From a virus: a DNA stretch of 25,469 nucleotides. The notes under the pieces are model-generated. The model searched no databases. It saw nothing but the letters and a program-made list of their open reading frames with translations, and was not told the origin of the DNA. Shown piece by piece: positions 7,916 to 15,448 of this stretch. Location of the stretch: positions 1-25,469 of the IMG/VR virus record IMGVR_UViG_3300011115_000853; one strand, 5' to 3'. A program made the position numbers and the translations under genes. Numbering within the stretch: the first letter of the stretch is position 1; every line of letters begins with the position of its first letter.

Positions 7916-8350
7916 ATGGGCACCAAATCCATCCGCCACATCGTCGAGTCCACGGTCGCGACCTACCTCGCCGCCCAGACCGACCTCACCACCATCGCCT
8001 TCCTGACGGGCGACAGCGCCGCGACGCAGACCCTCCCGAAGGCCATCGTCCTCTGCGAGTCTGCCAAGGCTCCGGGCGACCTCCCCGAGGGCTTGGGCAA
8101 CTACTCCTGCTCGGTCCGCGTTACCTTGTTCTCGAACGCCGACGATACCACCCTCGCCGACCACCGCCTGCGCTGCGCGGCCCTGGCTGGCAATATGCGT
8201 GACCTGACCTCCATCAAGGCGGCCTTCACGACCGGGGCGGACGCGTCCTGCTATGACGTCACGATCGGGTCGGAAGACGAAGGGGTGGACGAACGCTCCT
8301 GGGCGACCTCTTTCAGCTACGACATCCTCGTGGTCCTGCCCCCCGCGTAA
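7916..8350 (+). CDS. Tail terminator candidate (gpU-like)
   Basis: This 144-residue protein has the usual size and plan of a tail terminator, which caps the growing tail tube and joins it to the head. An N-terminal helix (SIRHIVESTVATYLAAQTDL) is followed by beta-rich sequence including KAIVLCESAKAP, YSCSVRVTLFSN and the C-terminal strand FSYDILVVLPPA. The pattern of a helix, a value strand, a helix rich in Ala/Leu (HRLRCAALAGNMRDL) and a final strand is typical of gpU and similar proteins. It lies 4 nt after the gpZ-position gene and 24 nt before the tube candidate, in the expected order. Recognition is by fold pattern, not clear sequence identity. Confidence 0.55.
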   Translation: MGTKSIRHIVESTVATYLAAQTDLTTIAFLTGDSAATQTLPKAIVLCESAKAPGDLPEGLGNYSCSVRVTLFSNADDTTLADHRLRCAALAGNMRDLTSIKAAFTTGADASCYDVTIGSEDEGVDERSWATSFSYDILVVLPPA

Positions 8351-8355
8351 GGTTA

Positions 8356-8368
8356 CCAAAGCCCGCAA
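8356..8368 (+). promoter_or_regulatory. 13-nt leader motif, copy 4
   Basis: CCAAAGCCCGCAA lies 6 nt before the ATG at 8375, identical to the copy at 6554-6566. It fills most of the 24-nt gap between the tail terminator and tail tube candidates. Confidence 0.5.
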
Positions 8369-8374
8369 TTACAA

Positions 8375-8755
8375 ATGGCCGCCATCAACAACGGAACGAC
8401 CTGCCTCTACGGTGTTGCGGGTACTGTCACCAACCTTTACGTGCAGAGCTACTCGCTCTCGTCCTCGTTCAACGCCGAGGCCACGGTGGTCGACGAGTCC
8501 GGCCTGACCAAGACGCACCGCCTGGACGACCGCAAGTCCGAGATCACCATCGAAGGCATCTGCAAGACCTCGACGATGCCGACCCTCGGCGCCGCCCTTA
8601 GCTTCACGCTCAACGCCGCCACGGCCTACCCGTCCGGCACGGCCTCGGTTTCGTTCGCTGGCACCATCACCAAGATTGACGAGAAGGGCTCCAACAAGGG
8701 CTTCACCGCGGTCACCGTGACGGCCATCGACTACGAAGGCATCACGCCTGCCTAA
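8375..8755 (+). CDS. Major tail tube protein candidate
   Basis: This 126-residue, almost entirely beta-type protein follows the tail terminator candidate, where siphophages encode the tube subunit that stacks into the tail. Alternating strands are visible (LYGVAGTVTNLYVQSYSLS, KSEITIEGICKT, ASVSFAGTITKIDEKGSN, FTAVTVTAIDYEG). They fit the single-domain tube fold shared by tube proteins and related virion proteins. It is shorter than lambda gpV but near the size of minimal tube domains. The leader holds the 13-nt motif, as for other virion genes. A different small structural protein cannot be excluded. Confidence 0.55.
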   Translation: MAAINNGTTCLYGVAGTVTNLYVQSYSLSSSFNAEATVVDESGLTKTHRLDDRKSEITIEGICKTSTMPTLGAALSFTLNAATAYPSGTASVSFAGTITKIDEKGSNKGFTAVTVTAIDYEGITPA

Positions 8756-8764
8756 TTGACTTAG

Positions 8765-8776
8765 CCCCGCGAGGGG
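8765..8776 (+). other. Small GC hairpin between tube and chaperone genes
   Basis: CCCC (8765-8768) and GGGG (8773-8776) flank a GCGA tetraloop in the 33-nt gap before the gene at 8789. No T-run follows, so it is not a standard terminator; it may be an mRNA stability or processing structure. Confidence 0.3.
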
Positions 8777-8788
8777 TAGCATAGGCGC

Positions 8789-9367
8789 ATGGACAAACGC
8801 TTCCTTGCGGCCTTCATCGACCCGGCGCCTTTTCGGTTGCTGGGTCGAACGCTTTTCCCCTGGTGCCTGAAGTACCGCGTCCGCCTGATGGCCTTTGAGT
8901 CCCCGCTGGTGACCGGGTCTCGCGGCATCACCCCTGCCGACCTGCTGTTCGCCTGTCAGGTATGCGCCGAGGAGGAACTAGGAGGCACCATCAGCTGGAA
9001 GGACAAGCTCCGCCTCGGTCGCCTGAACGATAACCCGGCCAAGTTCGAGATGCTGCTTAACGCCTTCGCCGGCTACATCCTGGTCGACGATTGGCCGAAG
9101 TTCTGGGAGCAGAACAACAAGAAGAGCGGGGGCGGGGACAAGGGTGTGCCTTGGCCGCTGGCGATCGTGGCTAACCTCATCGCGTCTGGTATCCCCGAGA
9201 AGCGGGCGTGGGAGATGCCGGAGTGTCAGGCCATCTGGTACAACTCCGCCCTGGCTATCCGCAAGGGGGCGGACGTCGCGATCATGTCACCGGAGGAGGA
9301 AGCCTTCATGGCGGAGGAGGAGGCGAAGGAGAAGGCCGCTTCCAATCCTGCAAAGGAAAAGACCTGA
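8789..9367 (+). CDS. Tail assembly chaperone candidate
   Basis: This 192-residue protein lies between the tail tube and tape-measure candidates, the place of lambda gpG/gpGT chaperones that guide tape-measure folding. It is mostly helical, with GITPADLLFACQVCAEEELG in the middle, a Trp-rich stretch (DDWPKFWEQ; WEMPECQAIWYN) and a highly charged tail (EEEAFMAEEEAKEKAA). A C terminus rich in Glu/Lys is common in such chaperones. Near the end the -1 frame is open and runs straight into the next gene, but no canonical slippery heptamer was found, so a frameshifted long form is unproven. No catalytic motif is visible. Confidence 0.45.
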   Translation: MDKRFLAAFIDPAPFRLLGRTLFPWCLKYRVRLMAFESPLVTGSRGITPADLLFACQVCAEEELGGTISWKDKLRLGRLNDNPAKFEMLLNAFAGYILVDDWPKFWEQNNKKSGGGDKGVPWPLAIVANLIASGIPEKRAWEMPECQAIWYNSALAIRKGADVAIMSPEEEAFMAEEEAKEKAASNPAKEKT

Positions 9368-9372
9368 CGACC

Positions 9373-10116
9373 ATGGCAGACCAAGAACTAGGCTTAAAGA
9401 TTAAGACCGACTCGGACGTGCCCGAGGCCATGGGCAAGGCTCAGAAGGCTACCGTCTCATTTGAGAAGCAGGTGCAGGACATCCAGAAGAAGTTCAGCAC
9501 GGCGTTCAAGGACATCTTCCTCGGGTTCACGGCGCCGATGGTCATCATCCAGAATGTGCTCGGCTCTATCTCCTCAGCTCTCGATAAGGCGAAGCAGGAC
9601 GCCAAGGAAGGCCTTGACCTCCTTGCCAAGGGCGAGACCATCTACGCTAGCGACGAGGAGAAGAAGGCCGCTAATTTCTTTGCCGCCAAGAAGCGGCGAG
9701 AAGACGAGATGGAGTCCGTCAGGAAGGGTCGTGCCGAACTTACGCGGCAGTTCATGGACACGAAGGAAGGCAGCGCGCTCGCCGGGCAGATGGCCGCCAG
9801 CAAAGGCATCTATGAGCCTGAAGGTCAGGCCCTGTATTTCAAGACGCTCGCCCATGACGTTGAGTTTCAGAAGAAGGCACTGGAGGCCTTTCTCAAATCC
9901 CCGGAAGGAAAGATGTATCAGCCTATCTTCGACGGCCAGAAAGACAAGAGTTTCAAAAGCCCAGAAGGCTTCTCCAACGTCGTCGGCGTCGGTGCCAACC
10001 CGGTCATCGAGGCGATGAACGAGCAGCTCGAAATCCAGAAGCAGCAGCTCGCTACTCTTCAGGAGATCGCAAACAAAGGAACCTCTCCCACCGACTTCAC
10101 TAAAGAATCTAAATAA
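9373..10116 (+). CDS. Short tape-measure-like tail protein
   Basis: This 247-residue protein begins like many tape measures (ELGLKIKTDSDVPEAMGKAQ, then further helical repeats). It has a single hydrophobic stretch at about residues 48-70 (FLGFTAPMVIIQNVLGSISS) followed by long charged coiled-coil sequence. The C terminus also has heptads (MNEQLEIQKQQLATLQEIAN). It follows the chaperone candidate by 5 nt. If it sets tail length at about 0.15 nm per residue, the tail would be only about 37 nm. The ATG at 9373 is chosen because it follows the upstream stop; the frame stays open further upstream only inside that gene. A tail adaptor or ejection protein is the main alternative. Confidence 0.45.
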   Translation: MADQELGLKIKTDSDVPEAMGKAQKATVSFEKQVQDIQKKFSTAFKDIFLGFTAPMVIIQNVLGSISSALDKAKQDAKEGLDLLAKGETIYASDEEKKAANFFAAKKRREDEMESVRKGRAELTRQFMDTKEGSALAGQMAASKGIYEPEGQALYFKTLAHDVEFQKKALEAFLKSPEGKMYQPIFDGQKDKSFKSPEGFSNVVGVGANPVIEAMNEQLEIQKQQLATLQEIANKGTSPTDFTKESK

Positions 10117-10118
10117 CC

Positions 10119-10949
10119 ATGGCACGCGTATCTCAAGGCAACTCTCTCAGCACGGTGATGCTCCAGCCTGGGGCGAAGTTCGCCGATGACGGCTACGGCC
10201 TCATCACCGGCACCTGTGTATTCAAGGCCGACCAGACGGCCTCCATCGGTGGAACCATCACCCGGGGCTCGGCTTGTCCGATTGCTGCTTACAACTATTG
10301 CACGACTCATAAGTATTCGGTGAGCCTGGACAACCTCGGCGTAGCGACCTACACCGTGGACTACGTCGGCATCTATCCGTCTTTCGGCACGATGACCGAC
10401 CCGCAGATCACCGGCTCGCAGGGCCTGACCTCCGAGAACATCACGGCCCACCCTAACTTCTTCGAGCTTGCCACTGGCTTCTCCGGTTCTCCGATCGCTG
10501 GCGTAGGAACTGGGACTCTGGCCACTCCTGCCTATACCGCCAAGACGGACGTGGCTCCTACCGAGTACGAGGGCAACAACGGTTCACGTTTTGCGGCTGT
10601 CACTGGCAACAGGTTCCTTGGGTTCAAGGTCGCTCAGAACAAAGGTTTCTACGGCAAGACGAACTACCTCGCCCCGACCTCGTCTATTACCGGGCATTTC
10701 TACACCACGAGCTCAACGGCCATCACCAATCTCCGTGACGCCGTAGGCAAGACCTCCGGGACGGGAACTTTCGCCACCAGTTACGATCTGCTCCCCGCTT
10801 ACCTCGGCACGTCTTTCACGGTCGGAGGTAAGAACCAGCTGCTCTTGGCTCAGGTCTCCTTTGAGGACTTCGGCAACCTGTATAAGATGCAGTACGAAAT
10901 CCGTTACAACCGTGACGGCTACGAGCCTTCCGTCTACGCCGCGTCCTGA
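10119..10949 (+). CDS. Virion structural protein, unrecognised
   Basis: I do not recognise this 276-residue protein. It is rich in Gly, Thr, Ser and Tyr with many predicted strands (YGLITGTCVFKADQTASIGG, HKYSVSLDNLGVATYTVDYV) and ends with YEIRYNRDGYEPSVYAAS. Composition and position between the tape-measure candidate and the fibre genes fit a distal tail or baseplate component. It has no signal peptide or catalytic motif. Its stop codon shares one base with the start of the next gene (TGATG at 10947-10951), so the two are probably translated together. Codon use is less extreme than in the head genes. Confidence 0.65.
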   Translation: MARVSQGNSLSTVMLQPGAKFADDGYGLITGTCVFKADQTASIGGTITRGSACPIAAYNYCTTHKYSVSLDNLGVATYTVDYVGIYPSFGTMTDPQITGSQGLTSENITAHPNFFELATGFSGSPIAGVGTGTLATPAYTAKTDVAPTEYEGNNGSRFAAVTGNRFLGFKVAQNKGFYGKTNYLAPTSSITGHFYTTSSTAITNLRDAVGKTSGTGTFATSYDLLPAYLGTSFTVGGKNQLLLAQVSFEDFGNLYKMQYEIRYNRDGYEPSVYAAS

Positions 10950-11518
10950 TGAAAATCCAGCCCGGACTTGGCTACACCTTCGACTCGTCCTCCAAGGGTT
11001 TCACCTTGGATACGTCCGAGCAGTTCCCTGATAACCCGAACATTGCCACGCATCCGTTCCAGGTCATCGGCCTTGGAGCGTCTGGAAGCAACTATCGTTA
11101 TATGGTCGTCTCGGGCGCGCTGAACAACCTTGTTCCGTTGCTCTATGACGTGGTATCAAGCGCCGATGTGCTCCTTGACCGTACGACCTCGGGTGTCGCA
11201 AATCCTCCAATCGGTCAACTGAGCATCAACACGACCACCAAGGAGTCTTGGATCTACCTGCGGGCTGGCATCTCGGCATCGACCGGAGCCTTCCCAGACC
11301 CTGACTTCACGACTGCGAATTATCCTAAGGTCATTTCATCGAACGTCGAGCTGACCGATACCGATACCTACGGCTATGTACTGCTAGCCAAGTTCGACAT
11401 GGATTCGGCGACCGCACCGACGAGCGCGGCCCTGTATCAGTACGTCACCGGCTCACTCTGGGGTGACCGCCTGAAGACCGGCATGGATACGGCCCGCTAC
11501 TACTACGCCCGCATCTGA
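10949..11518 (+). CDS. Virion structural protein, unrecognised (tail tip)
   Basis: This 189-residue protein is not recognised. It is beta-rich and polar (GYTFDSSSKGFTLDTSEQFP, SNYRYMVVSGALNNLVPLLY, KESWIYLRAGIS) and ends in an aromatic cluster (DTARYYYARI). One-base overlaps join it to both neighbours (TGATG at 10947 and at 11516), forming a tight three-gene unit at 10119-11997. The position before the tail fibre suggests a baseplate or fibre-attachment subunit. No enzymatic motif, membrane segment or signal peptide is visible. Confidence 0.65.
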   Translation: MKIQPGLGYTFDSSSKGFTLDTSEQFPDNPNIATHPFQVIGLGASGSNYRYMVVSGALNNLVPLLYDVVSSADVLLDRTTSGVANPPIGQLSINTTTKESWIYLRAGISASTGAFPDPDFTTANYPKVISSNVELTDTDTYGYVLLAKFDMDSATAPTSAALYQYVTGSLWGDRLKTGMDTARYYYARI

Positions 11519-11997
11519 TGGGAGCCATCGTCGGAGATTATGCTGGCGGAGGCCCTTCGACCTGGGGAGCCTTGCGCAGCATCATCATCAACGGAACCCT
11601 ATCTGGCTCTCCCATCGCCAACGGCGGAGACCATAACGTCGAGTACGATCACGGCTTCAAGACCGCCGCTGGGAATGGTTTCATCCGTACGGACTACTCA
11701 GCTTTATACTTCAATGCTTCCGTAAAGGCATCGGGTCCTAACTTCATCGCTTCTGGGGTGACGTCATCTCCTGCCCTAAGCAGGTTTGGGTCTTATTATT
11801 CCATTAATGGAGCAGGTTCTTCCAGCGGTATGCTGGTCAACGAGGACCGCTCCCAGCTCACAGGCGAGACCGTGACCGTAACGTCTGGAACTTTTACCAT
11901 TGGTTCTTCCGCGTTTGTTGGTCCGTCCTATCAGATCTACTCGACCTATAACGCTTCCGAGGTCATCACGGCCATCGGAAAACTGACGGCTTTCTGA
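11518..11997 (+). CDS. Virion structural protein, unrecognised (tail tip)
   Basis: This 159-residue Gly/Ser/Thr-rich protein is the third of a translationally coupled trio. It starts MGAIVGDYAGGGPSTWGALR and has probable beta strands throughout (ETVTVTSGTFTIGSSAFVGP, YQIYSTYNASEVITAIGKL). Such composition is usual for exposed virion proteins near the tail tip. I cannot assign a family. A 44-nt gap with the 13-nt leader motif separates it from the next gene. Confidence 0.6.
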   Translation: MGAIVGDYAGGGPSTWGALRSIIINGTLSGSPIANGGDHNVEYDHGFKTAAGNGFIRTDYSALYFNASVKASGPNFIASGVTSSPALSRFGSYYSINGAGSSSGMLVNEDRSQLTGETVTVTSGTFTIGSSAFVGPSYQIYSTYNASEVITAIGKLTAF

Positions 11998-12016
11998 CGG
12001 CCTGACCCCTCCCCTT

Positions 12017-12029
12017 CCAATCGGGGCAA
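12017..12029 (+). promoter_or_regulatory. 13-nt leader motif, copy 5
   Basis: CCAATCGGGGCAA lies 12 nt before the ATG at 12042. The longer 18-nt stretch 12013-12030 differs from 2501-2518 at only two positions, although the two sites are 9.5 kb apart and the genes downstream are unrelated. Confidence 0.5.
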
Positions 12030-12041
12030 GTTTAAGACCCG

Positions 12042-12356
12042 ATGAGCTGTAACACCGTCACATTCAAGCGCGGCACGTCCTTCTCGGCGTCCGTGGTCTG
12101 GAACCCCGAAGTGGGGGGCCTCGCCAACCTGATCGGCGTGACGGTCACCTCGACCATCATCGACTCCGCCCAGAACGAGTACGACCTCGTCTGCACGGTG
12201 GCCGGGAACGGCCTTTCGCTGACCGCCGTCTACTCGGGCGACACGGGCGCGTGGGCCGTGGGTTCCGCCAAGTGGGACATCAAGTTCTCGAACAACGGCA
12301 GCATCTTCTTTTCCGACACGATGCGCCTCGACGTCATCGGTCAGGTCACCGTCTAA
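12042..12356 (+). CDS. Small beta-domain protein upstream of tail fibre
   Basis: This 104-residue protein has a compact beta-sandwich look: FKRGTSFSASVVWNPE, then LIGVTVTSTIIDSAQNEYDL, then SAKWDIKFSNNGSIFFSDTM and a final strand MRLDVIGQVTV. Small proteins of this plan often precede tail fibres and act as adaptor or immunoglobulin-like domains on the tail tip. The fibre gene starts 3 nt after its stop codon. It carries the CCAATCGGGGCAA leader motif. The assignment as a virion adaptor is inference from fold pattern and position. Confidence 0.55.
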   Translation: MSCNTVTFKRGTSFSASVVWNPEVGGLANLIGVTVTSTIIDSAQNEYDLVCTVAGNGLSLTAVYSGDTGAWAVGSAKWDIKFSNNGSIFFSDTMRLDVIGQVTV

Positions 12357-12359
12357 TCC

Positions 12360-15215
12360 ATGTCCCTCACGATCACCATCCCTGGAGCGGTAAATGCTAC
12401 CACGGGCGCGACCGCCCCTGCCACGCTCACCGTCAGTGTCGGTACCCCTGGAGCGACCGGCCCCGCCGGCGCTGGCGTTCCCGCAGGTGGCACGGCTGGC
12501 CAGTTCCTGACCAAGATTGACGGCACGAACTACAACACGGACTGGACGACCCTCCCTGCCTACGCTCCGCTCGCCTCCCCGGCCTTTACCGGGAACCCGA
12601 CCGCCCCGACCGCGACTACCGGCGACAGCGACACGTCCCTCGCGACGACCGCCTTCGTGCAGCAGGAACTCGCCTCGGGCACGGCCATCGCCAAAAACCT
12701 CGAGGTCTACGTCCGCAACCAGACCGGCTCGACCCTCGCCGCCGGCACGATCGTCTACATCAACGGCGCCACGGGTAACCGCCCGACCGTCACGCCCGCC
12801 CAGGCCAACAGCGACGCGAACTCCGCCCAGACCTTCGGCTTCGTCAAGACGAGCATCGCGAACAACGGCTTCGGCTATGTCATCGTCCGCGGCGAACTCG
12901 AGAACATCGACACCTCCTCGCTGACCGAAGGCCAGCAGCTCTACCTGTCGCCCTCGACCGCGGGAACCTGGACGACCACCAAGCCCTCCGCTCCTCAGCA
13001 TCTCGTCTACGTCGGCATCGTCGTGCGCTCGCACCCGACGCAGGGCACCATCCTCGTCGCCATCCAGAACGGCTACGAGCTCGACGAGATCCATGACGTC
13101 GCTATCGCCAGCAAGGCCGACAGCGACCTGCTGGCCTACGACTCCGCGACTACCCTCTGGAAGAACAAGTCCTTCTCGACGCTCGGCCTTGCTACGCAGT
13201 CTTGGGTCGGCTCGCAGGGCTACCTGACCTCGTCCTCGCTGACTGGTTACGCCCAGCTGAGCGGGGCGACATTCACGGGCGAAGTGGCGACCCCTGCCTC
13301 GACGACCTCTACGGCTGGTTTCAGCATCGCCCCTGGCACGGCTCCCTCGGCTCCGGCCAACGGTGAAATCTGGAACACGGGTTCCGACCTGCAAGTCCGC
13401 ATTGGCGGCGTCACCGAGACGCTGGCCGAACAGTCCTGGGTGACCACGCAGCTCGGCTCGTACCTGACGACCTCGGCGGCGTCGACGACTTACGCAGCCA
13501 AGGCTGGCGCGACCTTCACGGGGCTTGTCACGACCGTCGCGGCCACCACGACGACCGCAGGCCTCAACGTCCCTCACGGCGCCGCCCCCAGTGCCCCAGT
13601 TAATGGAGACGTCTGGACGACCACCTCCGGCCTCTTCGCCCGCATCAACGGCGGTACCCAGCAGTACGCTCCGCTCGGCTCGACCAACACCTTCTCGGGA
13701 ACCAATACCTTCTCGGGTGCGACCGTCTCCTTCGGCACATCGACGGCGGCCTCGACCATCAGCATCGGCACGGGCGCTACCCTGACCGCCACTACCAAGG
13801 CCATCAGCATCGGCACGAACGGCGTCTCCGGCTCGACGACGAACATCACGATCGGCAACTCGATCAGCGGCGCGACCTCGACCACGACCGTCGCCGGAAC
13901 CCTGAACGCCACGGGCACCTCGCTCGACCTGGGCAATTCCACCGCCGCGGCGACCTATAACTTCGGCGCTGGCGCCACCCTTACGGCGACCACCAAGGCC
14001 GTCAACATCGGCACCAACGGCGTCGCTGGCTCGACCACTAACATCGCCATCGGTTCGACGACCGGCACCTCGACGACCACGCTCCAGGGTGCGACCAACG
14101 GCGTCACCGCCGCCGCCGATACGAACACCACGGCGCTTGCGACTACGGCCTTCGTCGTCGGACAGGCGTCCTCTACGACCCCTTCCGCGACAGGCACGGC
14201 CGCAGTCGGAACTTCCCTCAAGTACGCCCGCGCAGACCACGTCCACGCGAACCCGCTCCCGACTGGTGGAACGGCCGGGCAGGTGCTCTCTAAAATCGAT
14301 GCCACGAACTATAATGTTCAGTGGACTACGGTTTCTGGTGGCGGTGGTGGAACCGACCTTCAAAGCTACACGACCGCAGGTTCGTTCACGTGGACGAAGC
14401 CCGCTAACGCAAAGTGGGTTTATATCAAGATGTGGGGTGGTGGTGGCGGTGGTGGATCTGGAGCCAGGCAGGCAACTACAGTAGCACGTTCTGGAGGCAC
14501 CGGAGGTGCTGCGGGTGGTTATCTGGAATTCATGCTCGCGGCATCATTGCTTGGAGCAACTGAAACGGTTGTAGTTGGAGCTGGTGGTACTGGTGGCGTT
14601 TCTGCTTCGGTCGACTCTACGTCTGGAAGCAATGGAACAGCCGGTGGTAATTCCACTTTTTCATTTTATCAAGCAAGGGGTGGAAATCTGGGAGGCGGAG
14701 GAACTACTGCAGCAGGAACTAATTCCAGCGCCGCTAGTAATTCTATTTTTGGCGTTCAGACTCCAACTTCTGTTGGAGTTGGTGGCGCTGGAAATGTTGG
14801 TGTAGGAACTGCAGCACCTACGCTGCAATTCAATATTTTCTATTCTGCACTAGGAGGAAGCGGTGGTTCAGGTGCAGCCGCTTCTTCTGTTGCTGCTGCC
14901 GCAGGTGTTGCCGGAGGAGGTAAAGCCACAACCACATCGCCTGGAGCTAGCTTGATTACGGCAATTTCAGGCGGAGCCGCTGGAACTACCGCCGGGGTTT
15001 CTCCTACTGCTGGAGTTGATGGTAATTCTGCTACGGGCGGAGGTACAGGAGGAGGATCTGGCGCTTACCGTACTGGTGTCGCTGGGATGGCCGGAGCTGC
15101 AGGCGGATCTCATGGAGCCGGTGGTGGCGGAGGTTCTGCTTCAGATAACGGATTCGCTTCTGGTGCAGGTGGAGCCGGAGGAGCCGGCGCTGTCTACATC
15201 ATCACTTACAGCTAA
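12360..15215 (+). CDS. Tail fibre with Gly-rich tip
   Basis: This 951-residue protein is the likely host-recognition fibre. Residues 1-40 include a short collagen-like GATGPAGAG. Fibre-type repeats follow: YAPLASPAFTGNPTAPT with LATTAFVQQ (about 69-102), YAQLSGATFTGEV (about 297) and YAAKAGATFTGLV (about 378). A Ser/Thr/Gly-rich beta-repeat zone with two GATLTATTKA..IGTNGV units follows (about 470-567). From about residue 660 the protein is dominated by Gly runs (GGGGGGGSG, GGSHGAGGGGGS), like Gly-rich receptor-binding tips of T4-like adhesins. The DNA changes from C-ending codons to A/T-ending codons near 14340, marking a transferred tip. No chaperone-type self-cleaving domain was recognised. 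Confidence 0.87.
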   Translation: MSLTITIPGAVNATTGATAPATLTVSVGTPGATGPAGAGVPAGGTAGQFLTKIDGTNYNTDWTTLPAYAPLASPAFTGNPTAPTATTGDSDTSLATTAFVQQELASGTAIAKNLEVYVRNQTGSTLAAGTIVYINGATGNRPTVTPAQANSDANSAQTFGFVKTSIANNGFGYVIVRGELENIDTSSLTEGQQLYLSPSTAGTWTTTKPSAPQHLVYVGIVVRSHPTQGTILVAIQNGYELDEIHDVAIASKADSDLLAYDSATTLWKNKSFSTLGLATQSWVGSQGYLTSSSLTGYAQLSGATFTGEVATPASTTSTAGFSIAPGTAPSAPANGEIWNTGSDLQVRIGGVTETLAEQSWVTTQLGSYLTTSAASTTYAAKAGATFTGLVTTVAATTTTAGLNVPHGAAPSAPVNGDVWTTTSGLFARINGGTQQYAPLGSTNTFSGTNTFSGATVSFGTSTAASTISIGTGATLTATTKAISIGTNGVSGSTTNITIGNSISGATSTTTVAGTLNATGTSLDLGNSTAAATYNFGAGATLTATTKAVNIGTNGVAGSTTNIAIGSTTGTSTTTLQGATNGVTAAADTNTTALATTAFVVGQASSTTPSATGTAAVGTSLKYARADHVHANPLPTGGTAGQVLSKIDATNYNVQWTTVSGGGGGTDLQSYTTAGSFTWTKPANAKWVYIKMWGGGGGGGSGARQATTVARSGGTGGAAGGYLEFMLAASLLGATETVVVGAGGTGGVSASVDSTSGSNGTAGGNSTFSFYQARGGNLGGGGTTAAGTNSSAASNSIFGVQTPTSVGVGGAGNVGVGTAAPTLQFNIFYSALGGSGGSGAAASSVAAAAGVAGGGKATTTSPGASLITAISGGAAGTTAGVSPTAGVDGNSATGGGTGGGSGAYRTGVAGMAGAAGGSHGAGGGGGSASDNGFASGAGGAGGAGAVYIITYS
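12489..14338 (+). repeat. Internal repeats in the tail fibre gene
   Basis: Several imperfect units recur in frame. GTAGQFLTKIDGTNYNTDWTT (12489 on) returns as GTAGQVLSKIDATNYNVQWTT (14268 on). LATTAFV occurs near 12640 and near 14140. APSAPANGEIW near 13350 returns as APSAPVNGDVW near 13590. GATLTATTKA plus IGTNGV occurs near 13770 and near 13970. The DNA copies have diverged mostly at synonymous sites, so these are old protein-level duplications. Confidence 0.8.
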
Positions 15216-15440
15216 ACATGATCACAGACTCACAGAACTTCATTTGGACACCGAACGAAGACCGCTCGCTTTGGACTTGTTCGGATGGTCGAAAACTCAT
15301 CGTTAATCCGACCATGACTAACGAGCAGGTCATTTCTAGCATCGACTCGATTTACGCGAGCCCAGTTTTACCTGAACCTCAAACTGATTCCGACCGAATC
15401 GCTGAACTCGAAGCACAGGTCAAAGCCCTCCTCGCCCGCC
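14340..15440 (+). other. A/T-richer segment: fibre tip and follower gene
   Basis: From about 14340 the third codon positions switch from mostly C/G to many A/T (GGT, GGA, GTT, GCT), and this continues through the fibre stop into the 76-residue gene at 15218 up to about 15400. Upstream fibre DNA and the downstream membrane-protein genes have the usual C-ending bias. The segment looks like one transferred unit made of the receptor-binding tip and its small partner. Confidence 0.65.
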
Positions 15441-15448
15441 TCTCATGA
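15218..15448 (+). CDS. Small protein following the fibre
   Basis: This 76-residue protein begins 2 nt after the fibre stop. Its first half (FIWTPNEDRSLWTCSDGRKL) is Trp-rich; the C terminus is a short coiled coil (DSDRIAELEAQVKALLARLS). Small genes directly after a fibre often encode fibre assembly helpers or a trimerising cap, and the shared base composition with the fibre tip supports co-transfer. I do not recognise a named family. The stop overlaps the next start as ATGA (15445-15448). Confidence 0.6.
   Translation: MITDSQNFIWTPNEDRSLWTCSDGRKLIVNPTMTNEQVISSIDSIYASPVLPEPQTDSDRIAELEAQVKALLARLS

Noticed and set aside
8756-8782. Promoter formed by TTGACT and TAGCAT before the chaperone gene
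   Set aside because: Spacing is only 15 nt, the -10 match is weak and the spacer is a GC hairpin.
9330-9372. Programmed -1 frameshift joining the gene at 8789 to the gene at 9373, as in lambda G/GT
   Set aside because: The -1 frame is open, but no X-XXY-YYZ heptamer in the right phase was found near the end of the gene; the downstream ATG with a short gap explains expression.
11946-14363. An 805-codon open frame on the minus strand, and another of 670 codons at 2427-4439
   Set aside because: Both lie opposite well-supported genes (tail fibre; portal). Strong C-ending codon bias removes stops from the opposite strand, and the products are low-complexity Gly/Arg/Val-rich.
12360-15215. Diversity-generating retroelement acting on the fibre
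   Set aside because: No reverse transcriptase gene or template repeat pair with adenine-specific differences is visible in the window.
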